A DNA stretch of 64,000 bases from Planctomycetota bacterium (GTDB taxonomy: Bacteria > Planctomycetota > Phycisphaerae > Phycisphaerales > SM1A02): the NCBI GenBank assembly GCA_016872835.1, contig VGYX01000005.1, forward strand, positions 1 through 64,000. Direction: 5' to 3'. Position 1 is the first letter of the stretch, and every line of letters begins with the position of its first letter. A model generated the notes under the pieces. The model saw only the letters and a list, made by a program, of their open reading frames with translations, ran no database searches and was not told the origin of the DNA. Both the position numbers and the translations under genes were made by a program. Of this stretch, positions 25,272 through 33,634 are shown piece by piece.

Positions 25272-26192
25272 TTGTCCGCCTTGCACTCCGTGACGATCGG
25301 CAACTTCGATGGGGTCCATCGTGGCCATCAGGCCCTGCTCGCTCGAGCGCGGGAAGTGGCAGGTCCAGCCGGGACGGTCACTACCGTCACCTTCGAGCCG
25401 CATCCGATGCGCCTGCTCCGGCCCGAAGCGGCGCCTCAGACCGTCCAGACGCCGTCGGAGCGCCGAGAGATGCTGTTGTCCGCCGGCGCCTCGGAGGTGC
25501 GTGTGCTGCAGTTGGACCGGGCGCTCCTCGATCAGGAGGCGTCCGCCTTCATCCGATCCCTGCATGCGGAACTCGGATTCCAGGCGATCGTGGAGGGCCC
25601 CGACTTCCGCTTTGGGAAGGGGCGCAAGGGCGAGATGGCCCTTCTGCGGTCGGAGGGGGAGAAATCTGGCTTCCGCGTCGAGGTGGTCGCCCCCGTGGAT
25701 GTCCGTCTTGCGGACGGCAGCACCGCCGCCGCCAGCAGTTCGCTGGTTCGATGGTTGCTCTCGCAGGGGCGCGTCGACGACACGGCGCGCGTGCTCGGTC
25801 GTCCGTACGGCTTCAGTGGCCAAGTGGTCCGAGGGGATCAGCGAGGTCGCGAGATCGGCTGGCCCACCGCGAACGTGGATTTCGGCGAGCGTCACATTCC
25901 GATGGACGGGGTCTACGCAGGCCTCGCCACGCTTCCCGATGGAACCCGTGCGCGCGCCGCGATCAGCGTGGGAACCAAGCCGACCTTCGGCGACGCCGAG
26001 CGCACGGTCGAGGCGTTCCTGATGGATCGTCAGATGCCGCTGGATCGATACGGATGGACGCTGCGACTCGAGTTCTCGAACTGGATCCGCGAGCAGGCGC
26101 GGTTCGACAGCCTGGAACCGTTGCTGGCACAGATGCGCCGCGACGTGGTCCGCACGCGGGAGCTCGTCCCGCAGGAAGCGATGCAAGCATGA
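25272..26192 (+). CDS. ribF: Bifunctional riboflavin kinase/FAD synthetase
   Basis: 306 aa. Makes FMN and then FAD. The N-terminal nucleotidyltransferase domain has GNFDGVHRGH (HxGH) close to the start; the C-terminal flavokinase domain has GRPYGFSGQVVRGDQRGREIGWPTANV. The start codon is TTG at 25272, needed to keep the first strand before GNFDG; no ATG is available. The stop overlaps the next gene by four bases. Confidence 0.95.
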   Translation: MSALHSVTIGNFDGVHRGHQALLARAREVAGPAGTVTTVTFEPHPMRLLRPEAAPQTVQTPSERREMLLSAGASEVRVLQLDRALLDQEASAFIRSLHAELGFQAIVEGPDFRFGKGRKGEMALLRSEGEKSGFRVEVVAPVDVRLADGSTAAASSSLVRWLLSQGRVDDTARVLGRPYGFSGQVVRGDQRGREIGWPTANVDFGERHIPMDGVYAGLATLPDGTRARAAISVGTKPTFGDAERTVEAFLMDRQMPLDRYGWTLRLEFSNWIREQARFDSLEPLLAQMRRDVVRTRELVPQEAMQA

Positions 26193-27241
26193 GTGTCACG
26201 ACGGCTGCCGCGTACGCAACGACCGCGTCGGCGCAACGGTTGGCGGAGCGCATCCGCTCTGCCACGAGTCTGCTGGTCACCTCGCACGACAAGCCCGACG
26301 GCGACGCTGTGGGCAGCATGATGGCGCTCACCCGTGCCGCGCGCGCGCTCGGCATCCGCACGGAGGCATGGCTGGCCGGCTCGTTCGATCCTGCCCTGGG
26401 CACCCTGCTCGCGGGCGACACCGTGTGTCGCGCACCCGAGTCCATGCCGCAGGGCGAATTCGATCTTGTGGCCGTGGTCGACACGGGATCGTGGAGCCAG
26501 CTTGAGCACCTGGGGCCGTGGATTCGAGGCCGCGTGGATCGTTGCATCGGCGTGGATCATCATCGCTCGGGTGACACGGGCTTTACCGACCGCATCGTGG
26601 ACACCACGTGCGCCAGTTGCACGCAGGCGCTGGTGCCCGTGCTCGACGCGCTGGGCGCGCGCTTCGACGCCCCAGGCACCGGGTGCGCCGGCAGCATCGC
26701 CGAGGCGCTGTTCGCGGGCCTCGCCACCGACACGGGCTGGTTCCGGTTCAGCGGCGCGGACGCCTCGGTGTTCGCGCTCGCCTCGCGGCTGCTGCGTGCG
26801 GGCGTCGAGAAGGATCGGCTCTATCGGCAACTCGAGGAGACCGCGCGCCCACAACGCATGGGACTGCTCGCGCATGCACTGGGCAGCATGCGCTGGCTTG
26901 CCGGGGGTCGTGCGGCCGTCATGACGCTCTCCCCAGAGGACTTCTCGCGGAGCAGCGGAAGCGCCGAAGACCTTGCGGGCGTCGTGAACGCGCCCATGAG
27001 CGTCGGATCGATCGAGGTCAGCGCGCTGCTGTCGCAGAACGAGCCGGGCCCCGTGGTCAAGATCAGCCTGCGAAGCAAGCCACCGATGGTGCGTGGCGGT
27101 GCCTTCGTCGACGTGAACCGTCTTGCGGGCGTGTTCAACGGCGGCGGGCATGTGCATGCGGCGGGTGCGAAGTTCCGCGGCACCATGGCACAGGCTTCCG
27201 AGGCCGTCGCCGAGGCCATCGAGCGCGCACTCGCGCGCTGA
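26189..27241 (+). CDS. nrnA: DHH-family phosphoesterase, NrnA type
   Basis: 350 aa. Predicted to degrade short oligonucleotides or 3',5'-phosphoadenosine phosphate. DHH domain with HDKPDGDAVGS (33-43), VVDTG (97-101) and VDHH (122-125); DHHA1 domain with GGGHVHAAGA near the C-terminus. The start overlaps the ribF stop (ATGA). As c-di-AMP is probably made in this cell (cdaA), a role in degrading its product pApA is possible but only inferred. Confidence 0.88.
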   Translation: MSVTTAAAYATTASAQRLAERIRSATSLLVTSHDKPDGDAVGSMMALTRAARALGIRTEAWLAGSFDPALGTLLAGDTVCRAPESMPQGEFDLVAVVDTGSWSQLEHLGPWIRGRVDRCIGVDHHRSGDTGFTDRIVDTTCASCTQALVPVLDALGARFDAPGTGCAGSIAEALFAGLATDTGWFRFSGADASVFALASRLLRAGVEKDRLYRQLEETARPQRMGLLAHALGSMRWLAGGRAAVMTLSPEDFSRSSGSAEDLAGVVNAPMSVGSIEVSALLSQNEPGPVVKISLRSKPPMVRGGAFVDVNRLAGVFNGGGHVHAAGAKFRGTMAQASEAVAEAIERALAR

Positions 27242-27244
27242 CGT

Positions 27245-27565
27245 TCAGGTACCGGCGGCCGGCGTCGGCAGGGGCGTGACCTTGTAGCCCAGCCCCTCGA
27301 TCGCCTTCTGCACGGCCGCGCGGGACTGTGGTTCGCGAACCGCGACGTCCGCCTGACGCTGGTCCAGACTCACGCGGCAGTCGACCACGCCATCCACGCG
27401 CTTCACCTTGTCGGTGATCGCGTCCACGCAGCCACCGCAATGCATGCCGTCCACCTGAAAGCGCAGCGCGACGGGCGCGGTCGTGGTCACGCGCGCGTCG
27501 TTTCCGGAGTCGCCACACGCCACGGGAAGCAGCGCCACAAGAAGCGTGAAGAGCAGCGTTCGCAT
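27245..27565 (-). CDS. Small HMA-domain lipoprotein
   Basis: 106 aa. A signal peptide with lipobox LPVAC (Cys17) precedes a heavy-metal-associated domain with the GMHCGGC site (C43, C46), which binds Cu(I) or similar soft metals. Outside the cytoplasm it could pass copper to an envelope protein or to the RND protein encoded just upstream. The ATG shares one base with the stop of that gene (TGATG), so they are translationally coupled. It converges with the DHH gene 3 bases away. Confidence 0.88.
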   Translation of the reverse strand: MRTLLFTLLVALLPVACGDSGNDARVTTTAPVALRFQVDGMHCGGCVDAITDKVKRVDGVVDCRVSLDQRQADVAVREPQSRAAVQKAIEGLGYKVTPLPTPAAGT

Positions 27566-30219
27566 CACGGCATGCTAGGGGCAGTTCGCAGCCGCGGCAC
27601 ACCCAGTCCCATGATCCTCAGCATCGCAGGCAGAAGCCACACGCTGCTGGCCAGGCACGCCACGCTCGCGATCGTCATCACGGCACCCAGACTTCGGAGC
27701 CCTTGATGCTGCGCCCAGAGCAGCGTGCCGAAGCCGATCGTGGTGGTCAGCGCCGTCACCACCACCGCGCGGCGCGTGCTGCCGAATCCGGACAGCAGGC
27801 CACCGTCGATCGCGCGATGGGTGACATGGATGCAGCTGTCGATGCCCAGCCCGATCATGATCGGGATCGCGAAGAAGTTCGCGAGGCTCAGCGGCACGTC
27901 CAGCACGCCCATCACGCCCACCGTGACCCCCATCCCCGCCGCCAGACTCACCAGCGAGAGCGCCGCCAGCCGGAGCGACCGGAAGTCCGCCAGCAGCACG
28001 ATTGCCACGAACAGCGTGGCCAGCACGCCCTGCTGCAGGAACGATCGGCGCATGAGCCGGAGTGACTCGAAGACGGTGATCGGCACGCCTGTGACGTCGG
28101 GATCCACACGACGCATCGCGGCCACGAACCGCTCCAGCGCGGCCGGGTCCCAGACGTCCTCCACGGGATTCAGGATCACCGCCGAGCGCCCATCGCTCGA
28201 GGTGAACGTGTCGCGCATCGCGTCCGGCAGCGCTTGGCGCAACGATCCGCGCGCGCCGGCGCCCAGCGCGGTGGCGAACTCGGTCGACCTGCCGGCCGCG
28301 AGTTCCGAGGCTCGCACCATCTCGTCCGGCGACTGTCGCAGCGCGCGATTGAGTGCCTGCACGCCGTCGCGAAGTGCGCGGATGGTGGCCACATCGGTCT
28401 CCGGTGCGCCCGCCAGTCCGGCGCCATCGGCCAATCGACCAAGCGCCTGCGCCAAGCCGTCGGCCAAGGGTGGCGTGGCGATCTGCCGTGACGAGGCCGG
28501 TCGGCCGAGCGCGGCGTTCCCGATCGCCATGCGCCATGCGGCGCGTTCCCGCGTGTCCGGGCGCACCACGTCCAGCACGCTGCGCGCCTGACCGATCAGC
28601 GGTTCCTTGCGCGCACGCTCCACCAACTCGGGAATGCGATCGATCGAATCCGTGATGCATGCGCCGAACCATGTCGCGTTGCCTCCAGCGGCCTGCAGCT
28701 TGCGCTGCCAACCCACGCTGTCGAGACCCTCGGCCTGCAGTCGCAGCAAGTTGCTCTCGAACCGGATCCGATCCCATCCAATCCAGCCGCCGCCGATCGC
28801 GGCGCACAGGAATGCGCCGGTGAGCAGCCAGTGCCGCATGGCGGCGCGCCCGCCGAAGGGATCCTGCCGGCGATCGAGCGGCTCCATGAACAGGCCGCGC
28901 TTCAGCGGCTCGCGTCGTGCGCCCCGGTCCAGCAGCAGCAGCAGGGCCGGAAGCGTGATCGCCATCGTGATCGCGCAGAGCATCAGTCCCACGCCGCTCA
29001 CGAGTCCCAGTTCCCGCAGGCCCCGCATCGGCGCCGCGACCGCCAGCAGGAACGTGCCGGCGCTGGTCAGGGCGCCGGCCAGCACGCTTGGTACGGCCTG
29101 GCGAATCGTGTGTCGCACGCTGGCGGCGGGTCCGAGGTGGCGCAGCCCCTCCAGATAGCGCGCCACCATGTGCACGCCATAGTCCAGACCCACGCCCACC
29201 AGCACCAGCATGAACACCACGCTCAGCAGGTTCAGGTGGCCCAGCATCAGCGTGGCCGCGCCATACGTGAGTGCGGAGCCCGCCAGGAACACCAGTACCG
29301 CAAGCATCGGCCGTTTCACGCCGCGGAACACCACCATGAACAGCGCCGCGCACAGCAGCAGCGCCACCACGCTGGCCGTGCTCATGTCGTCGCTGGTCGT
29401 GCGCATCTCGTCGGCCTTCAGCACAGGCTTGCCCGTCAGGCCGATCTCGATCGACGGATGCGCCCGCCGCACCTTCGTGATCAGGTCGCGGATCTCCTGC
29501 AGTGGCCGTTCGATCACCGCGAGCGTCTCGAAGTTCTTGTCGGGCATCACCAGCACGAGACGCAGGGGCCCCGGACCGGCGGGAAGCCAGCGCTCGGGCA
29601 AGGCGGTCGCCAGACTCGCAGGCGCATCCGGCATTCCACCCAGCGCACAACGCGCCAGCAGGAACGCCTCGGCCGCGAGTTCGCGCTGGCGTGTGCGCTC
29701 CATGCCGGCGCCATCGGCAAGCAGTCGTTCCAGACGGTCCGTGCTCTGCAGCAGGAGGCCACCCGCACCCGGACCCGAGGTGAGCACCGGCAGCGCGCCG
29801 CGCGCCTCGTGCAGCCCCGAAAGTTCGGCGTCGCTCATCGACCAGGTCGAGAGCCGGTACTGCTCGGCACTCGTGACCGATCCGGTCGCGCCTCGCAGGT
29901 CGGGCAGCGCACGAAGTCCCGTCACCAGTTCGCGCGTCGCCTCGTTGGCCTCCGACTCGTTGCCGGCGGGATCCACGACCAGCAGGATGTACTCAAGATC
30001 GCCGAAGTCCCTGAGGAAATCGCGATAGCGACGCATGTACGGCTGGTCGTCGCCGACCAGCGAGTTGGTGTCCGCATCGAGCCGAAGGTGCCACGCGCTC
30101 CAGAGCGCCGAAGCCAACGCCAGGAACGCCGTGCCAGCCACGATGGCGAGCGGCCGGCGGGCCACCACGGCCGCCAGACGATCCATCAGGCGGCGTCGCA
30201 GGCCGCGCGAACCGCTCAC
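27565..30219 (-). CDS. hpnN: HpnN-like RND (MMPL) transporter
   Basis: 884 aa from the GTG at 30219, which overlaps the pyrC stop (GTGA). Two repeats, each with one helix, a large periplasmic domain and about five helices. Blocks GHLNLLSVVFMLVLVGVGLDYG and VPLSLANFFAIPIMIGLGIDS match HpnN, the RND protein that carries hopanoids to the outer membrane in Rhodopseudomonas. Other MMPL exporters share parts of this, so the substrate is inferred; hpnCDE and hpnH elsewhere in the window support it. The RND class is firm. Confidence 0.75.
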   Translation of the reverse strand: MSGSRGLRRRLMDRLAAVVARRPLAIVAGTAFLALASALWSAWHLRLDADTNSLVGDDQPYMRRYRDFLRDFGDLEYILLVVDPAGNESEANEATRELVTGLRALPDLRGATGSVTSAEQYRLSTWSMSDAELSGLHEARGALPVLTSGPGAGGLLLQSTDRLERLLADGAGMERTRQRELAAEAFLLARCALGGMPDAPASLATALPERWLPAGPGPLRLVLVMPDKNFETLAVIERPLQEIRDLITKVRRAHPSIEIGLTGKPVLKADEMRTTSDDMSTASVVALLLCAALFMVVFRGVKRPMLAVLVFLAGSALTYGAATLMLGHLNLLSVVFMLVLVGVGLDYGVHMVARYLEGLRHLGPAASVRHTIRQAVPSVLAGALTSAGTFLLAVAAPMRGLRELGLVSGVGLMLCAITMAITLPALLLLLDRGARREPLKRGLFMEPLDRRQDPFGGRAAMRHWLLTGAFLCAAIGGGWIGWDRIRFESNLLRLQAEGLDSVGWQRKLQAAGGNATWFGACITDSIDRIPELVERARKEPLIGQARSVLDVVRPDTRERAAWRMAIGNAALGRPASSRQIATPPLADGLAQALGRLADGAGLAGAPETDVATIRALRDGVQALNRALRQSPDEMVRASELAAGRSTEFATALGAGARGSLRQALPDAMRDTFTSSDGRSAVILNPVEDVWDPAALERFVAAMRRVDPDVTGVPITVFESLRLMRRSFLQQGVLATLFVAIVLLADFRSLRLAALSLVSLAAGMGVTVGVMGVLDVPLSLANFFAIPIMIGLGIDSCIHVTHRAIDGGLLSGFGSTRRAVVVTALTTTIGFGTLLWAQHQGLRSLGAVMTIASVACLASSVWLLPAMLRIMGLGVPRLRTAPSMP

Positions 30220-31544
30220 GGTGCGCCAGCTCCGCGCCACCATTCGGTGCGCAGATCGAAGGCGCGGCCCTGCGTGATCACCGCGACGGGCCGGCCGTGC
30301 GCGGTCCAACCGTCGAAGGGAGAGTTGCGGCTGCGGCTTCGGAAGTTCGAGGCCTCGACCTTCCACGCGGCGTCTGGATCGATCACGGAGACGTCGGCGG
30401 GGCCGCCCTCGAACAGCCTTCCGAATCCCGCTTCAAGCAGCCCCAGCAGACGCGCGGGTCCGACGGTCATGCGCTCGATCACCGAGGTCCAGTCCATCAG
30501 GCCGCTCTTCACCAGCGCCAGGCCGTACATGCCCACGGCGCTTTCAAGCCCGATGCAGCCGAAGGGCGCGGCAGAGAAGTCGCGGCCCTTCTCGCTGGCC
30601 GTGTGTGGCGCATGATCGGTGGCGAGGACCTCGATCGTTCCATCCACGACGGCCTTTCGAAGCGCCTCGGCGTCGGCGCCCGTCCGCAGCGGAGGATTCA
30701 CCTTCGCGATCGTGTTCCAGCCGTCGCACGCGGCGTCGGTCAGAAGCAGGTGATGTGGACTCGCCTCGCCGCTCACGGGCTGTCCGGCGGCCTTCGCGCG
30801 CCGCAGGATCTCCACGCTGCCGGCGCTCGAGAGATGCTGCGCGTGGTAGCGGCAGCCGATCGAGGCGTTCAGGCGCACGTCGCGCTCGAACATGATCTCC
30901 TCGGCGACGGCGGGCCAGCCGCCCAGGCCAAGCTTCGCCGCGAGTGGTCCCTCGTTCATCACGGCCTCATGCGTGAGCGTGGCCTCCTGGCAATGCTGCA
31001 GGAAGGGTCGATCGATCGAGCGGCAGGTCGCGAGCACGCGTCGCATCACCATCGCGCTCGCGATGCCGTCGCCGTCGTCGCTGAATGCCACGGCGCCTGC
31101 GCGGGCCATCGCGCCCATCGGCGCCAGACGCTCACCCTCGCGGCCCACCGTGGCCGCAGCCACCACGCGCACGCGCGCAAGCCCCGCCTCGGCCGCCTTC
31201 AGCCGCACGAAATCCACCAGGCTTGGAAGATCGAGGGCTGGCTGCGTGTTTGGCATGCACGCCACCATGCTGAAGCCGCCCGCGATCGCCGCCTCGCTGC
31301 CGGTCCGGATCGTCTCCTTGCGCTCGCCGCCGGGCTCGCGCAGGTGCACGTGCGGATCGATCAGGCCGGGGCACACCAGACAGCCGTCCGCGTCGATCAC
31401 GCGCAATCCCGTGGTCGGAAGCGGGGTCGCGCTGATGCGCTCCACGCGCTCGCCGCGCAGAAGCACGTCACCGACCGCGTCGAAGCCCCGCAGGGGATCG
31501 ATCACGCGTCCGCCGCGCACCAGAATCGGGGGAGCCTCGCTCAC
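30216..31544 (-). CDS. pyrC: Dihydroorotase
   Basis: 442 aa. Third step of pyrimidine synthesis (carbamoyl aspartate to dihydroorotate). Class I dihydroorotase: metal site DPHVHLRE (His65, His67), the FLQHCQ region, and ATDHAPHTASEK with the catalytic Asp. The GTG at 31544 is chosen because TACCAT stands 8 bases before it and the extra residues of the longer TTG-started frame do not match the family. The stop overlaps the RND gene start by four bases. Confidence 0.94.
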   Translation of the reverse strand: MSEAPPILVRGGRVIDPLRGFDAVGDVLLRGERVERISATPLPTTGLRVIDADGCLVCPGLIDPHVHLREPGGERKETIRTGSEAAIAGGFSMVACMPNTQPALDLPSLVDFVRLKAAEAGLARVRVVAAATVGREGERLAPMGAMARAGAVAFSDDGDGIASAMVMRRVLATCRSIDRPFLQHCQEATLTHEAVMNEGPLAAKLGLGGWPAVAEEIMFERDVRLNASIGCRYHAQHLSSAGSVEILRRAKAAGQPVSGEASPHHLLLTDAACDGWNTIAKVNPPLRTGADAEALRKAVVDGTIEVLATDHAPHTASEKGRDFSAAPFGCIGLESAVGMYGLALVKSGLMDWTSVIERMTVGPARLLGLLEAGFGRLFEGGPADVSVIDPDAAWKVEASNFRSRSRNSPFDGWTAHGRPVAVITQGRAFDLRTEWWRGAGAP

Positions 31545-31552
31545 GGGTCGCG

Positions 31553-31558
31553 ATGGTA
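31553..31558 (-). promoter_or_regulatory. TANNNT -10-like box before pyrC
   Basis: Minus-strand TACCAT, 8 bases before the GTG of pyrC. It lies just beyond the terminator of the preceding lipoprotein gene, so pyrC has its own promoter. Confidence 0.5.
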
Positions 31559-31563
31559 ACGGG

Positions 31564-31601
31564 GGCAAAAACAACGCGGCCCTCCGCAGGGGAGGGCCGC
31601 G
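31564..31601 (-). terminator. Rho-independent terminator of the Cys-rich lipoprotein gene
   Basis: An 11-bp perfect GC stem (31575-31585 with 31591-31601) with loop GCAGG is followed on the minus strand by TTGTTTTTGC. It sits 24 bases after the stop of the lipoprotein gene. This is the only textbook terminator seen in the window. Confidence 0.88.
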
Positions 31602-31624
31602 TGAAACTTCACGTCAGGAACGGA

Positions 31625-32053
31625 TCAGCCGTTCTTGGCACCCGCGAACGGGCACATGCTGCCGCTGCCCGAGCCCGGGCAACCGCTCTTGCCGCTGACC
31701 GCGCCGGCCGAGGTGTTCTTGCTCTCGCTGCAGGTGCTCTTCTTCTCGGAGCAGCTGCTGGAGCAGTCCTTCTTCTCGCTGACCGCGCCGGCCGAGGTGT
31801 TCTTGCTCTCGCTGCAGGTGCTCTTCTTCTCGGAGCAGCTGCTGGAGCAGTCCTTCTTCTCGCTGACCGCGCCGGCCGAGGTGTTCGCCTGGGTCTTGCA
31901 GCAGTCCTTCGCGTCCTTGCCCTTGCAGCAGTCCGACTTCTTCTCGGTCACGGCGCCGGGGCTGGCCTTGGCGTCGGAGGTCTTCGTGTCCTTGTTGCAT
32001 GCCGCCAGGCCAAGCATCAGGCTCGCAGCGGCGAGAATCGCGATCTTCTTCAT
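31625..32053 (-). CDS. Cys-rich repeat lipoprotein, unknown function
   Basis: 142 aa. The signal peptide has lipobox LAAC (Cys19). The mature part is Lys/Ser/Cys-rich with 13 Cys in all, arranged as DCC pairs and then two identical 28-residue repeats (each DC-SSSC-STC, opening with NTSAGAVSEKK), plus a third opening and two final Cys. It has no aromatic residue apart from one Phe near the end, so it is unlikely to fold alone; metal or thiol chemistry at the envelope is a guess. AAGGAG lies 8 bases before the ATG, and a strong terminator follows, which suggests high expression. Confidence 0.85.
   Translation of the reverse strand: MKKIAILAAASLMLGLAACNKDTKTSDAKASPGAVTEKKSDCCKGKDAKDCCKTQANTSAGAVSEKKDCSSSCSEKKSTCSESKNTSAGAVSEKKDCSSSCSEKKSTCSESKNTSAGAVSGKSGCPGSGSGSMCPFAGAKNG
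31693..31886. repeat. 84-base tandem repeat inside the Cys-rich lipoprotein gene
   Basis: Two identical 84-base copies (31693-31776 and 31777-31860) and 26 bases of a third (31861-31886). The unit is 28 codons, so copy number can change without a frameshift. Identity at third codon positions shows a recent duplication. Confidence 0.92.
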
Positions 32054-32158
32054 TGGAAGTGACTCCTTCGTGTGCTGCGAGAGGTTCGAGGCCGACGGCA
32101 GCGGCGTCGGTCCCACGAGTATACCGACTGATTCACCGCAGGGATTCAGTTTCTTTCC

Positions 32159-32164
32159 TAGAGT
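32159..32164 (+). promoter_or_regulatory. TANNNT -10-like box before uvrC
   Basis: TAGAGT, 8 bases before the uvrC ATG, with no Shine-Dalgarno sequence. The 119-base gap also serves the divergent lipoprotein gene. Confidence 0.5.
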
Positions 32165-32172
32165 TCACTCCC

Positions 32173-33582
32173 ATGGATTCCCCGCCGGACCAGCCCGAGG
32201 ACCGCGTTTCCGGACTTCTCGTCCGGGCACGGGCTCTGCCGCCAGTTCCCGGGGTCTACTTGATGAAGGACGAGGCGGGGGTGGTGCTCTACGTCGGGAA
32301 GGCCAATCGCCTGCCGGACCGGGTCTCGAGCTACTTCCTGCCAAGCACCGACCTTGGGCCGCGGAAGCAGCCCCTCATCGAGCTGGTCGCGGAGTTCGAC
32401 ATCATTCCCTGCGAGGGTGAGTGGGAGGCGCTCCTGCTGGAGGCCCGGCTGGTCAAGGATCTCAAGCCGCGGTTCAACGCAAGGCTGCTCGACGACAAGA
32501 CCTATCCGTATCTCGCGGTCACGATCCGCGAGGAGTTTCCCGGGGTCTACATCACGCGGGACCCTGGGCATGAACGATTCCGCGGGGCGCGGATCTACGG
32601 TCCGTTCACCAGCGGCGCGGACCTGCGGCACGCGATGCAGCTGCTTCAACGCGTCTTCCAGTTTCGCACCTGCGATCTGGACCTGCGCTCCGAGGATCCG
32701 CGCAACCTGGACTTCCGTCCCTGCATTCTCGCGAACATCGACCAGTGCACCGCGCCCTGCGCCAACCGCATCTCGGCGACCCGCTACCGGCAGGACGTGG
32801 ATCGCTTCTGTCGCTTCCTTGAGAGCCGCCGCGCGGACATGCTTCGCGAACTTCGCGCCGAGATGGAGTCGGCGAGCGCCGAGCGCCGCTACGAGGCGGC
32901 GGCGGTGCTGCGGGACCAGATTCAGGCCATCGAGAAGCTCGACGAGCGCGAGCGCCGCGGACGCGCGGGGGAGTTCGACTGGCAGCCCGAGGTCACGATC
33001 TCCGCGAAGGATCCGCGCGCGGGATGCCGAAGCCTGCAGCGCGCGCTCGGTCTCGAGACCGAGGTGCGGTGCGTCGAGGCCGTCGACATCGCGCATCTCG
33101 GGGGTGGTGACACCGTGGGAAGCCTGGTCTGTTTCGTCGACGGCCGGCCCTTCAAGGATCGCTACCGCCGGTTCCAGGTTCGCACCGTGTCCAACGACGA
33201 CTATCAGGCGATCCGCGAGGTGGTGAGCCGTCGCTTCCGCGACTCCGACCGTGCGCCCGAGCTGCTTCCGGACGTGCTGCTGATCGACGGCGGACCCGGG
33301 CAGCTCGCCGCTGCGCTGGAGGCGCTCGCGCAGTGTCCGGTGCGCCCGCGGCTCGTCATCGGGCTCTCCAAGCGCGAGGAGCTCATCCACGTGCCGGATG
33401 ATCCCGAGCCCATGCGGCTTGGTCGCTCCCACGCGGGTCTGCATCTCTGCCAGGCGATCCGTGACGAGGCGCATCGCTTCGCCCAGCACTACCACCACCT
33501 GCTGCGACGCAAGCGCATGCTGCCGCCCGCCACACCGGGCATCTCGAAGCGGCGAAAGGGCCCGTCGGGCGAAGGTTCCTGA
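32173..33582 (+). CDS. uvrC: Excinuclease ABC subunit C, short form
   Basis: 469 aa. Makes the two incisions in nucleotide excision repair with UvrA/UvrB. GIY-YIG nuclease (PGVYLMKDEAG, VLYVGKANRL, about residues 24-55), UVR motif that binds UvrB (about 235-260), and the RNase H-like second nuclease (VLLIDGGPGQLAAAL and GLSKREE). UvrC normally ends in two helix-hairpin-helix motifs and has about 600 residues; here the protein stops just as the first would begin (TPGISKRRKG). No remnant of the lost part is seen downstream before rnd. Confidence 0.93.
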   Translation: MDSPPDQPEDRVSGLLVRARALPPVPGVYLMKDEAGVVLYVGKANRLPDRVSSYFLPSTDLGPRKQPLIELVAEFDIIPCEGEWEALLLEARLVKDLKPRFNARLLDDKTYPYLAVTIREEFPGVYITRDPGHERFRGARIYGPFTSGADLRHAMQLLQRVFQFRTCDLDLRSEDPRNLDFRPCILANIDQCTAPCANRISATRYRQDVDRFCRFLESRRADMLRELRAEMESASAERRYEAAAVLRDQIQAIEKLDERERRGRAGEFDWQPEVTISAKDPRAGCRSLQRALGLETEVRCVEAVDIAHLGGGDTVGSLVCFVDGRPFKDRYRRFQVRTVSNDDYQAIREVVSRRFRDSDRAPELLPDVLLIDGGPGQLAAALEALAQCPVRPRLVIGLSKREELIHVPDDPEPMRLGRSHAGLHLCQAIRDEAHRFAQHYHHLLRRKRMLPPATPGISKRRKGPSGEGS

Positions 33583-33634
33583 GCGGGGGCGCGTTCCGCT
33601 ACGCTTGCGCGCTCCGCCCCACGGACACCCGCGC

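Noticed and set aside
22520-26188. A very long open frame on the plus strand opposite the glutamate dehydrogenase gene, continuous with the DHH phosphoesterase
   Set aside because: It is the shadow of a GC-rich gene on the other strand; its product is Arg/His/Ala-rich with no family pattern. Only the last 350 codons (from 26189) match a protein family.
31693-31886. Tandem repeat considered as a CRISPR or minisatellite array
   Set aside because: The units are directly adjacent with no spacers, keep the reading frame (84 = 3 x 28) and lie wholly inside a lipoprotein gene.
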